Positions 36,601 to 47,077 of a DNA stretch of 64,000 nucleotides are shown here, one piece after another. The position numbers and the translations under genes are program-made. The stretch is from positions 17,626-81,625 of the forward strand of contig KV419454.1 of NCBI GenBank assembly GCA_001630475.1, read 5' to 3'. The notes beneath the pieces are model-generated. The model did not search any database and was not told the DNA's origin. It saw nothing but the letters and a program-made list of their open reading frames with translations. Each line of letters opens with the position of its first letter. Position 1 is the stretch's first letter. The DNA comes from Sistotremastrum niveocremeum HHB9708 (taxonomy: Eukaryota > Basidiomycota > Agaricomycetes > Sistotremastrales > Sistotremastraceae).

Positions 36601-38700
36601 CTGGGCTTGGAAGGTGACGAAGCCAAGGCGTCGCGTTCGCGCCTAGAGTACGCCTAGAGAATGAACACCATGAGTACAGGGAGCGAATTAAGATGACCTG
36701 TCATCACGAACAGCCTTAAGTACTGCAACACAGGTAGCAAGACGCGCATGAGCGTTTGAGTGAGCATGCCAGGAGTTGCATGAAACATCCGTGGGCCTAG
36801 GAGCGCCTGCCTGTCCATATGTCACTAAAATGGACCTGAGATTGACTCCTGATCAACGCCATGCGATGATTATCGGTGAACAATATTCCAGAATCAATGA
36901 GCCGTGATATCCCCTATGAACAGCGCAGTGTGGAGGGAGACGATGCCATCGATCGGCCCTCGGACCGAGAGCCAGCCGGTCGACCATAGACATAATAAGG
37001 TGCCTTTGTTGCCCAATTAGCGAGTACGCATAATGCATCCCTCCATAATTTCGGAACTCACTGTAGTTAAGGTCATGACTTAGATGTATGCCCTGCATCA
37101 TGCAAGGGATAGCCAGTGGATGCATTACTCCTTGTCTCGCGTTCCGGATCTCACATGATCTTGCGAGTGAAGCCTAGGGATGTTCAGGCTACCTCTTCAT
37201 CGATGAATATCGAAGAAATGCCGGTCGGGAGCAAAATCCCTTTTGAGAAAATCATCAGTCATGGTCACAGGAACGGCGGAGAGCGGGGGTGGAGGTGGAG
37301 GTTAGTCGAAGGAATGGTTCGGATGACCGACGAAGCGCATTGAACACCCTGTGGCGGCCCCTTCCAATATTCTCGCTGAATTACTTTCTCATGTAAAAGC
37401 CGACTGTTCTGTAGGGATTTTCTCTTCGGAATCATGCAATCAGGGACTTGTTATCGCTGTTCGGTTGATGATCCAAACATGATCGAGCATTTCGGAAAGC
37501 GTGCTTCAACTTCAAGGTTCAACATATAATCCTGATAGCCTAGCGAACAACAAGAATCCCACAAAAACATAGTGAAGACACGCCGTCCTCTATCCAACTC
37601 ATCATGCATAATCCTGATGCGCCATCAGTAATATTTCCTGCTCGCCCCATGGGCAGCACTCAAACTTTTACGTTTTCCCACATGCCCAAGCGAAGCGGCC
37701 GATCACCAAGAAAAAAGGAAGACCCTGCGAACAAGCTTCCTCTTCTAGCTCCATCGGGCCATATCGGTCACTCCGGAATCCCTCGCTTCCTCCCCCTTCC
37801 CATATAAATCCACTTTCCCACGGATAATCATAATCGATTATCTCGCCGACGGCACGGAGGAGGTGGCTGTGCCAGGCGCGCAATACACGGACTCGGAATC
37901 GGACTGATGCGCCTTCCTTTTTCCTTATCGGGGCATAAATTTGATGGCGGCATGACAACTTCTCTGCGGACAGGAGGCGCGGGGCGGGGCGCGAGAGCGT
38001 CTTTTTGTGACTGGTGGAGTGTTTGATGGACTGCGCGATGCATATTGGGTGATTTATGAGGCTGGATGTTCTGGGCAGCACAGGTACAGCTAGCCCTGCG
38101 CGTGGTACGTATTTCGGCTGCGATTGGGGCGGATAGGCTAACGAGACTTCTCATGAGGTTATAGACGGCTGGCGGCTCTTTAATGAGACGGTTCGATATA
38201 GTGGGGTTTGGGGTTGACAGAGAAACTTCAAATCGCACTGTATACGGATAGTTAATACTTAGTGGTGACTTAATACTAGTTGTCCATAGTCAAATTAGAT
38301 CGCTGCCTAATCGTTCTATTACCAGCGTTAAGCTAGCGATCCATCGAAGTAGGGAACTTCTGTATCACCGACGTTCGATGATTAGCTGACAGGAGGTCGA
38401 GGGAATCGGTCGGTGTCCGATGGGTGCGATGGTCATCGTGTGAACGCCAACAAGAAATCGCGCACGCACAGTCTTGTTACAGCTAGTTCAGCCTAGTTGT
38501 CTTCCAATACGGAGCAAGGCTATTCCGGAAAGATAATTAGGACGGCAGGTCAGAAAATGCACAAGACACACCTTAACCAGACCCTTCCTCTCCAATCCGT
38601 TCGGACATTCCACCGCAGTCCTTTCGATAAACTGCCATTCCGTCAAAAGCCAATCGATCGATCGAAATATCACATAGTCCCATTGACACAAACGCTCATC

Positions 38701-38749
38701 TCAGGAATCAGGAATCAGGAATCAGGAATCAGGAATCAGGAATCAGGAA
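38701..38749. repeat. Minisatellite (TCAGGAA)7
   Basis: Seven exact tandem copies of the heptamer TCAGGAA, 49 bp without an error. The perfect copies point to recent slippage or active turnover. Lies in non-coding DNA 4.2 kb upstream of the cyclin gene. Confidence 0.95.
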
Positions 38750-41180
38750 GAACCAGCAGGCATGAGATCATGGAGATGAGATACAGAAGAGTGTAGTGGA
38801 TGAGGATCGTCCCGCAATTTAATCCCTGAATGTCCGAAGAACCTGAAGACCTGAAAAACAGCGAAGAATGCGAACTTCGAAGTAGCATTTAAAAGACTAG
38901 GGTGAGTCCGGAGGAGAGGTAAAGGTTAACTCTGAGCTGGAGTCCGGGCGTCGGAGTCGTCACGGTGTCAATGATCAGCCTATCAATATTCCGTCCTGGG
39001 ACCTATCGCAGAATGCGATCCTAGAGTTTAGTATCCTGCCTTGACATCCAGAAATCCGATCCCAGAATACCAGAAAAGAATAAGAATCCGTCCAAGTGAG
39101 TGAACTTGGTGAAGTCCCACTACATCTTGACAGTGTAATAGAATCCCTTAACAGTGGCGTACATCGTACATCGGAGGAGCCCTTTGGTAAAGTCGTAAAC
39201 GGCGGCGGTAGCGTTGACAGGCGGTAATGGAGCGTCCGTTGTCCGAATCTGACAAGCCTGTGGGCATATCAGGGTTTGAAGTCATGATCACAGGCCAACT
39301 CCGAATGCAGGCCTGCAGGGTCGATATGATGCATCAAGTCATATCATATCCAGTCATTAAGGCATCCCACATCCGTGTCGGCCAGAGAAAACTTGAAAAG
39401 AACAAGAACGCGTACGAGAACAAGAGCAAAAGGGATTCAGGAACACGCGGGATCGCCCCGAATGTGGATTCGGCTTCAGCTTCAGCTTCGGATTCGGAGT
39501 CCTCGAAAGCGTGTCCGAGAATTCATAAGAATATTAAATTCTTTTCTGAGTCTCAGTCTGAGCGCAGGCGCGAGACTTCGATTCTGTATCTGGGGAGAAG
39601 GATGCGTGTCAGCGTCATCAAATGCATCAAATGTGCATCAAATGATTGAGTCAGGAGAGTCAGAGTCACGGTCAGGAATAAAGCTAGTAAAGCAGAAAGA
39701 TGCGCACGAGGGAAAGGAACGCCGTACGCGTACCCATCATATCATCATTATACATCTCATCCAACACTCATCCGTCATCTCCCTCGAACCTGAAACCCAT
39801 CACTCGACCAGCTTACCAGCTTAACAACACCCCTCATCCAATTGTGCACCAATCAGTCGACCCATCATAAGCTGACGAGGCATCAATGGGCTCATGAGCC
39901 AATTGTATTTGTAATAGCCATGCGATGGTACGATTTACGCTTCCGCCGCTCAGGCCATTCAGGGTCGTCTCGAAGCCTTCTTCGGCCGCGGCTTCGGCCT
40001 GCGGTACTGTACATGTATATGACTGACTATGACAAGCGGAAGGCTTCGGCTTCGTATTCACATTCTTTTCGAAATTCGAAATTCGCATTTGGAAAGAAAG
40101 GGACTTCGGAAAGGAGGGAAAGGGCTTGGAAGGGATGAAAGGGTCAAGGGAAGGCTCCGAATTGGTTGTACGTACTCGTGCTACTTGTGTTCATAATAAG
40201 TGTGAACCTGATTTTCGGATTGATCATTGACTGCCAGCGTGAGCTCGAGTCTAAGGGAATATATATTTCCGAATATCGTGCCTTGAAATTGTGCATCGAC
40301 AATGGCGAAGGCGACAACATACTCTCCGTAGACTTCACTTTCGGTTCAGAGGTCTTGGGACTTGGGTTGCGTAAATTCCTTTGCCAGTGATACACGTGCC
40401 TTTTCAATGATGCCTTCAGACCATTTCATTCCAAGTGAAAGTCCTAACAACACCCATAACAACAGAATCAGATCAAGAATGCACACTCCATCCCCAGTGG
40501 AGTCGAAGCTTCAGGCCGCTTCAGGCCTTCAGGCTTCAGGAGAAGAAAACGAGCGAGCAACGAGCGAAACACATGTTGGACCCTGATATGCATGTTTCCC
40601 GCCCGCCTCAATTCAATATTCAAGTTGCATCCGTCGGCAGTACGCGTACCTTCCCTTCTACCTCGAGCGTTATAACTTATGTGAGAACTTGAATCAAAGC
40701 GGTATTGTCTAAGGCTTAGCTTAGCCTCGTGTTTCCCTGCTGCCCTCATTCAAGTTGACGGATGCTGGAGGTTAGGTTAGTGTAAGCCATAAGTCGTGGA
40801 GATGGATGTAGACCCTGTTTCATTCGTTATGTTCTTAAGTTATGTTCGCGTTCTCGAGTTCTCAAATACAGTAGATGTACAGTAGTTAGGTGGAGAGTCT
40901 TAGTTGTAGCCCTTGAGTTTCAGGGGGAGAAGACTAATAGTAGAATGCGAGAAATGCAATTTGGGTTTTGAGGCCTCCTGGCTTGGAGTAACAGCGGTGT
41001 GTAATACATGTACTATCGATGTACCTGCGGATTCAGAATACGGAATGCAAGGGCAGCGTTTGATGGCGATGAAGCTGGAGATTGGGGATTGGGGATTGAG
41101 GATCCTGATATCTTAACCGTTGACGAGGACATAGACTTTGTAATGCGGTGCAATTTAACGAATATATCACGACGTTCGGT

Positions 41181-41201
41181 ATCCAGTATCCAGTATCCAG
41201 T
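41181..41201. repeat. Heptamer tandem repeat (ATCCAGT)3
   Basis: Three exact copies of ATCCAGT, followed by imperfect related words (TATCGAGCATCCAATATCG), in the gene-poor region. Confidence 0.9.
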
Positions 41202-42302
41202 GTCTAATATCGAGCATCCAATATCGCTGCGCAGTCTCGCGCGAGTACCAGGAGCAACATATGAGTCAGGATACCGGCCAGTAATACCGTCGTGGCGTTC
41301 AGGTCCAGGTTCGGGTTCGTAACTTCGTAGGAAGATGGGAGGAACTTAGTAAGGACTGCGCCCACCGCCCGCGCTAAGTGAGGTATGTCGGAAGGCGATG
41401 AAGACCCTGAGTGCGACCATTTTGTATCTTATCTTGTAAGACACTTGGTGAGACCATCGAGGGAAGTGTCGAAGGTATTGCCTTTCAATAGGATAGCAGT
41501 GGCATGATCGTATAGCTTAGACGGTGGCATAGACCCAAGAAGCTGAGGCGTGAATCGCTGAATGCGCTCGGTCGACGCGCAGTAGCAGTTGTCGTTGCGA
41601 GTACGTGTAAGAGTGAACTGAGAAGGTAGGCTGAGAAAGCGGTGCTGGCTAAAAGAATTTGAGCGACGAAAAGAGATGAGTGGAGTGGATTCATTAAAAG
41701 CACGAGCAACTCGAGAGGCACGGGTAAGCAGAGTTGATATCCGAAGGTATTGCCGTCGTCGTGTCTTTGAAGCTGTTGCGGTAGTTGTCAAGCTATATAC
41801 GACGAGGCGTTTGAGATCGAAGGCCCGGGCCAAGGCGAGATCAAACGAGTTGTCGAGTTGTTGAGATCAGAGGTTGAGATCAGGTATCGGTATGAGCGTA
41901 GCTGAGCGACAGCGATCAGGGATATGACGCATGAGTTGCCAGACACGGCTGACACGGTCCCACAATCCCATGCTTATGATTGATTGAAGCCCTCGAGACC
42001 TGAGGAGTGAGGTCTGAGGTGCTTGGCTGGCGTACGGTGTAGTCCCTGTATTTGTACCCTGACATGTACCAAGTAACTCCTAGGACTAAAATCCTGGCGC
42101 CAGAGCTCCTTCGGAGACTCAGGCCTCAGGTTGAGGCTCAGGCTCGAACATTTGATTTCAGATATGTTCTGGCAGCGCGGATACAGCAAGAAGGCGAAGA
42201 GAGGAGGTAGGTACAGGAATGAGAACCGAAATCAGGAGTACAGAAATCCCGGACGCGGACGCGGAAAGAGAGACAGACAGGAGTGCTACAGCGAGGCTCT
42301 TA

Positions 42303-42323
42303 GGAGACGGGAGACGGGAGACG
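42303..42323. repeat. Heptamer tandem repeat (GGAGACG)3
   Basis: Three exact copies of GGAGACG, about 640 bp upstream of the cyclin gene. Confidence 0.9.
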
Positions 42324-42759
42324 AGAATGCATATGGGTGAGTCAGAGAGCGTGTCGTGCTGGTGGGTTTGGGTGGTCCGTGGCCGGGACGCCGAGGATTG
42401 TGCGAGGATGGTCGGGCGTTTCGTTGGGTTTGGGATTTACACTAAGGTCCTTAAAAATAGTATTGAGAAAATAGAGTGGTGAATATTGTGTATATTGAAG
42501 GTTGCATGCTTGCCTTGAATCTGCAAGCTGCAATTACAAGTCATCGCAGGCAAGCGACGAGGATGACTGTGATGTGAGCATGATGATTACATCCCCTGAT
42601 TACAGAATCCACGCACGGCATCTCCCATCCGCGTTCGGAACATGAAAAAATTAATCAAATACGAATCGGGAAATTTGAATGGTATATGAAATTGATAAAT
42701 GAATAGAGTAAGGGACAACACGCAGACGCAGGTACGCCCTCGTTTGGTCCTTATATGAT

Positions 42760-42960
42760 CCCACCCGCTCGAACTCCTTCCTTCCTCACTCCCCCTCCCT
42801 TGCACTCTCCGTCACCGTACGCTCCTCGTCGTCGTCGTCTCTTCCGTCGGCCACTGTTCGTCGCTCGCTGTTCCCTCTACATGTTGGATGCTGACTGATA
42901 TGGTTTCGTCTAGCTCACCACCGTCACCGCACGTCGTACCCCATACACTTCGCCGCCGCC
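42760..42960 (+). promoter_or_regulatory. Pyrimidine-rich leader/promoter of the cyclin gene
   Basis: About 200 bp immediately before the cyclin ATG are strongly C+T-rich on the coding strand (for example CTCCTTCCTTCCTCACTCC near 42773). A TATA-like TTATATGA at 42751-42758 lies just upstream. CT-rich tracts between promoter and ATG are common near fungal transcription starts. Confidence 0.5.
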
Positions 42961-44085
42961 ATGTCAGCAGCAGCTCAAGCCGTCCACCCATCCCATCCCC
43001 ACGGCTTCGTACGACCCCAACCTTCCCAACAACAACAACAACAATCTGGCCAGAGCCACACCCATCACTCGTCGCTCAAATCAGATCCGTACTACGGCCA
43101 TGCAGACACCGCCAAACTCGCCGCTCGATTCGTCTCGCAGCTCTTCCACTGTCCAGAACTCCCTCCCCCTCCTACGAGCGCAACTACTGGACCTCCCCCG
43201 CCCGCTCCCCTCTTGCCTTTGTTCATTGCATATTCGCTTCACCGAACTCGTTTGCCGTCTTCAGTGACATTCTCAGCGTTGTACCTCCTCTCACGGCTTA
43301 AACGCCGCTTTCCCTCCGCTCGAGGATCATCAGGACACCGTCTATTCATCAGTGCCTTCATGATCGCATCCAAGGTCATTTGCGACGACACTTACTCGAA
43401 TAAGTCGTGGACAGTCGTCGGACAGGGCATGTTCTCCCTTCGCGAGATCAACCAGATGGAGCGAGAGATGTGTGGTTATCTCGAGTGGAGATTGGGTGTC
43501 GAACCCGCTGAACTTGAGAGTTTCACGAGGGGTTTGAAAGAGGAATATGCTAGGAGTTTGAGAGAGGGTTCGGGCTCGAGAGCACCGCTTGATCTCTCGT
43601 TCTTGCCGAATCCCCTGCACGACGAAGAAGAGCTCCCCCGCACTATTGCGACGCCTGCTCCTCCACCTCACGCATCCCTCCCCGACCGTCGTTCGCCTTA
43701 CCCTTCGCCTCCTCGCTCGCCATCCCACTCCGGCCCTCCCCATCCTCACATAACCATTCCATCATCAACGATCTCTCGTCCTCCCTCATACTCACCCACC
43801 ACCGCCGCACACTCCCCCACATCCCCCGACTCATCTTCATCATCACCCGCTTCATCCGCATCATGTCTTACACCCGAAGACGTTCTCTCGAGCGTTGGTG
43901 GAAGGACTGTACCGATTACACTCGCGCAGATGCCTGGTGTTGTCAATATGGAGATTGAGAGATCACAAAAGCCACTGGATGGCAAACATAGTCATGGGAA
44001 CGGTGCGCATGGAAGGGATCAGTCGAGGGAGAGAGAGGCGTTGTCGAAAAGACCTTGGGGATTCGCGAGCGCTACTGTCTGGTAA
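42961..44085 (+). CDS. Pcl/Pho80-type cyclin
   Basis: Intronless gene for 374 residues. Cyclins of the Pcl class activate Pho85-type kinases in the cell cycle and in nutrient or polarity control. The N terminus has a glutamine run (six Q near residues 23-28). The cyclin box covers about residues 48-200: ADTAKLAARFVSQLF, then LPLFIAYSLHRTRLPSSVTF, ALYLLSRLKRRFP and RLFISAFMIASKVICDDTYS. The characteristic NKSWTVVGQGMFSLREINQM and MEREMCGYLEWRLGVEP follow. The C-terminal 150 residues are Pro/Ser-rich and probably disordered, with many SP/TP dipeptides that could be kinase targets. The ATG at 42961 follows a long pyrimidine-rich leader; large open frames on other frames of this stretch reflect the codon bias. 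The cyclin box looks complete. Pcl1/2/9 subtype is inferred from length and motif order. Confidence 0.92.
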   Translation: MSAAAQAVHPSHPHGFVRPQPSQQQQQQSGQSHTHHSSLKSDPYYGHADTAKLAARFVSQLFHCPELPPPPTSATTGPPPPAPLLPLFIAYSLHRTRLPSSVTFSALYLLSRLKRRFPSARGSSGHRLFISAFMIASKVICDDTYSNKSWTVVGQGMFSLREINQMEREMCGYLEWRLGVEPAELESFTRGLKEEYARSLREGSGSRAPLDLSFLPNPLHDEEELPRTIATPAPPPHASLPDRRSPYPSPPRSPSHSGPPHPHITIPSSTISRPPSYSPTTAAHSPTSPDSSSSSPASSASCLTPEDVLSSVGGRTVPITLAQMPGVVNMEIERSQKPLDGKHSHGNGAHGRDQSREREALSKRPWGFASATVW

Positions 44086-45651
44086 TCCCCTCCACTCACT
44101 CGTCGATGATTCGATGATTCGATGCCTTGTGAGGGGATGCCGGCTCTGCGAGTCTTCGCGCCCCTTCAACTTGTTTTTCTTATTCCCTTGCTTTCTATTT
44201 TCTGAGCATTGTACCACCATCCTCATACGCATCCCCTCCCCCTCCCCCGCCTCATCCTCCTCCCCGCCGCGCCGCGCCGTGCTGTCGTTGCAGCAGTTAC
44301 CACCCGCCCGTCCGCCCACCCACATCATCGCGCGATGACTTACTTTTATATTTCTCTCCTAAATTTTGGTTTTCTTCTCTGTTCTTTGTGTTCTTCGCAT
44401 GCCCCGTCTGCCTTGTTCATTCAATTCCCCTTTTCCATTCCTCTTCCTTCATCCATTTTCACTTGTTCTCCTCATTTTCATTGCTCCTCAGTCTCTCTGT
44501 TCATCCCTCACGCGCACGCACGTCTTGTCTCCCTCGCGCCTCATCGGCTTGGCCGTTATGATATGATACGTATACGCTATGATATCGATATCGATAAAGT
44601 ACACATTCTAGTACAGTACAAGTACATCGCACCGAGAATTGGAATTACATACCTAATTGTTATCTGCTTCATTCTCATTCTCATTCTCAACTAATACTGT
44701 GTGATCTATACCTGAGAGTTACTCGACTGCCTGAGTTCGCGATACAGTATCGATACTTTGGCCAATTGACCCTCACGCTTGTCAGTATTTCGCTCTCTCC
44801 CATGCCCATGCCCATCTGACTGATTCTGACGACATACGACATACGACATTGAGCCCTGCATTCATATTCCCTTATTCGTCTCAAGCCGCATTTACACTGC
44901 ACCTGCAGCCGTCGTTCTTCCGTTTTCCTGCCGACATCAAGACCGACACCGACATCCATACCGACGCCTACGCCGAGCTCATGCACTGCTCATGCATGGA
45001 ATTCGAATTGTGGGCTACGGCGTCCGAGTCGTGCTGTGGCACAGCTGGGGTGCAGCATGGGATAGTGCTGCGTTGTATACGTCTTCTCGTCGATGTATGA
45101 ATGACGATCCTGATACTGATATTCCAGGTGGCAGGGTTACTCGTGGCCGTTCATTCCGGATGGGACATCTCAGGCTTGCTTGAGATCCTTGCTGGCGCCA
45201 GTGAGGGACTCGACGATGGCATCCTAGTCGCATCTTAATCCCAATGATCCTGAGCGACATCGAAGCTGGGTTCGCAAAATCTACTCAGTCTGGAATCTGA
45301 ATCTGGAGTCTGAATCTGGAATTCGGATACCGTACAACAACTGTTTGGCGACGATTGTCGACTGTCACGGCATACACTCATGCACATCAACGATGCCATC
45401 CAATGATGTCACCAATTCATCTAGTAACCCATTCATCTAGGATTCGCAAGACTCACCTCATGAAGATACTTGATTCGTAAAGCCCAACCATCATCTCCGA
45501 GGTCCTGATATCACGCTATGATCTCATTCTGCTGCTCATCTGCTGAGCAGTATGCCCTCCGAGATGCTCATCCGACCCTCCATACACTGCGACTGCAAGA
45601 TCCAAACCCGACTTCATCAATGCTTCTACTGAGCGCACTACCCATAACATC
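44086..45651. other. Downstream of the cyclin gene
   Basis: About 1.6 kb. The first 500 bp are pyrimidine-rich and probably include the cyclin 3' untranslated region. A heptamer repeat lies at 44829. The open frame at 44209-44694 is low-complexity and not convincing. Confidence 0.45.
44829..44849. repeat. Heptamer tandem repeat (ACGACAT)3
   Basis: Three exact copies of ACGACAT downstream of the cyclin gene. Confidence 0.9.
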
Positions 45652-47077
45652 GTGTCATTCATCTCCGGACTCCATACTCCATACTTCGGACGGAAGATAC
45701 GGCCCCTCATGCATCAAGCATCAAGCCATGAACTCGGACTTGCACCAGAACACCCCGATGAAGCACCTCCGAAACGAATGAGATGCACACCATACCTTGA
45801 CCTCGTTTCATATTGTGTATTGACAAGACGAGGAACACGTTTCGTACCCTGCAAGCCTGAGCCCACTTACATGCCCACCTCTCCAAGGCAAACAGAACGA
45901 ACAGAAGCGCTGCAGAGCGACCAACACGTGTTGCCCCTCTTTGCGTTCCTCTCCCCTCGCATTGAATTCTTAGCTTCTTCCTTCTTCTTCTCCGGGTTCG
46001 TTTCCGTTTACCCCTGTCTTGTCTATGATTCTGACCCAAGTCCGCAGGGTGTGGATCACAAAAGCTTGGAACACACTTTGCAATGAGAATTCGAGAGATT
46101 TTTCGTTCGGGACGAAAATGATGAAGATGACGACATCAACACGAGGCTCGACTCAGAAGACGCTGGCCAGAGCAAGCGTTACGGTGATCATCTCAAGGCC
46201 TTCGTCTCGCGTTTCAGGGCACTAAGTTATTCATGCTGGTCTTTGGATCTCAGTAAGTCCATTGTCTTATCTCATCTTTCAGAATTCGTGTTGATGCTCA
46301 TTGTTGCGTCCTAGTGTACAGGTATGGAGCCTTTCCGATATTATTAATATTGCCATGCCACTCAGTTTCGAGAGAGGCTATTGATTGATTTAAGTGATGC
46401 TTCGTGCTGGCTCTTTTCGTCGTCGTCGTGCTGTAGGTCCAGTGTCGTGCTCCAGAAGAACAAATTTGCACTTGTCAGCTCGAAACGAGGACGGGCTTTA
46501 GCTTTGTAGTACTTATGCATCTGGAGCAGGTGCGGATCGATGGCTAGGTGAGGTGTGAGTTGAACTGTGGTCTTGTGTCGCGGTGGACGTTTCTTGGGTT
46601 ACCCTTCCTTGTATGTTCGCTTTATCGCTTCAGGTTCTATGCTGACTTACATGTATTCTTTTAGATTTTGGATGGACGTCTGATTCGCATTCGGACTCGT
46701 ACTGCCCGCTCTGGTTCGCACATGTGTGTAGAACTTGGGTCAAGGGAAGTCGTTCGACGAATTCGAACCTCACGTTTAGTTCATTGCTACAATTCTCCCT
46801 ATACACATTATTTTTGCCGAATTCGTCCGGTGTGTATTCGAGTCCCGATACCTCGTCAAAGTCGAAGGCCATGCACGAATATACAGATATTCCGGACTAT
46901 CACTTCCAGTCCGTGAAGCGTCCCATATGTATGACGACATCGATATCCTCAACTTCAAGTCCCAACTCCAACTTACCTCTCGTACCTCGCCCCTTGGCGC
47001 GCAAGAAAATTTTCAAACTGACGAGTGCCGATGACGAGTTCTCGGTCTCGGGCCACTTTGATCTCTTCCAGTCATAA
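45652..47077 (+). other. Doubtful coding region, unknown
   Basis: One frame is open from 45652 to 46083, meets a single TGA at 46084-46086 and stays open to a TAG near 46319. After the TGA it reads FERFFVRDENDEDDD, TRLDSEDAGQSKRYGDHLKA and FVSRFRALSYSCWS, which looks like an acidic linker and a helix. A second open stretch, 46664-47077, begins after a TCTTTTAG acceptor-like site. It reads YCPLWFAHVCRTWVKGS, DIPDYHFQSVKRPICM and ARKKIFKLTSADDEFSVSGH before its stop. A GT-AG intron between them is possible (about 430 nt, unusually long here). It may be a spliced gene whose TGA is intronic, a decayed gene, or chance. Confidence 0.28.

Larger units (their letters stand above)
27286..42759. other. 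15-kb gene-poor region
   Basis: No gene could be supported over about 15.5 kb. Open frames are short, overlapping and mostly lack ATG starts. Fragments that read like protein are listed separately (31801-31942; 32606-33680). I saw no reverse transcriptase, integrase, transposase or helicase motifs. Short tandem repeats occur at 38701, 41181 and 42303. Possible explanations are old decayed genes or mobile DNA, long regulatory sequence for the cyclin gene, or non-coding transcription. Confidence 0.5.

Noticed and set aside
27286-42759. Search for retrotransposon or virus-like elements in the gene-poor region
   Set aside because: No reverse transcriptase, integrase, capsid, polymerase or helicase motifs and no long terminal repeats were seen in any frame.
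42888-43301. 137-codon open frame overlapping the 5' half of the cyclin gene
   Set aside because: Shadow frame caused by the strong codon bias of the cyclin; Ser/Thr/Pro low complexity without a domain.
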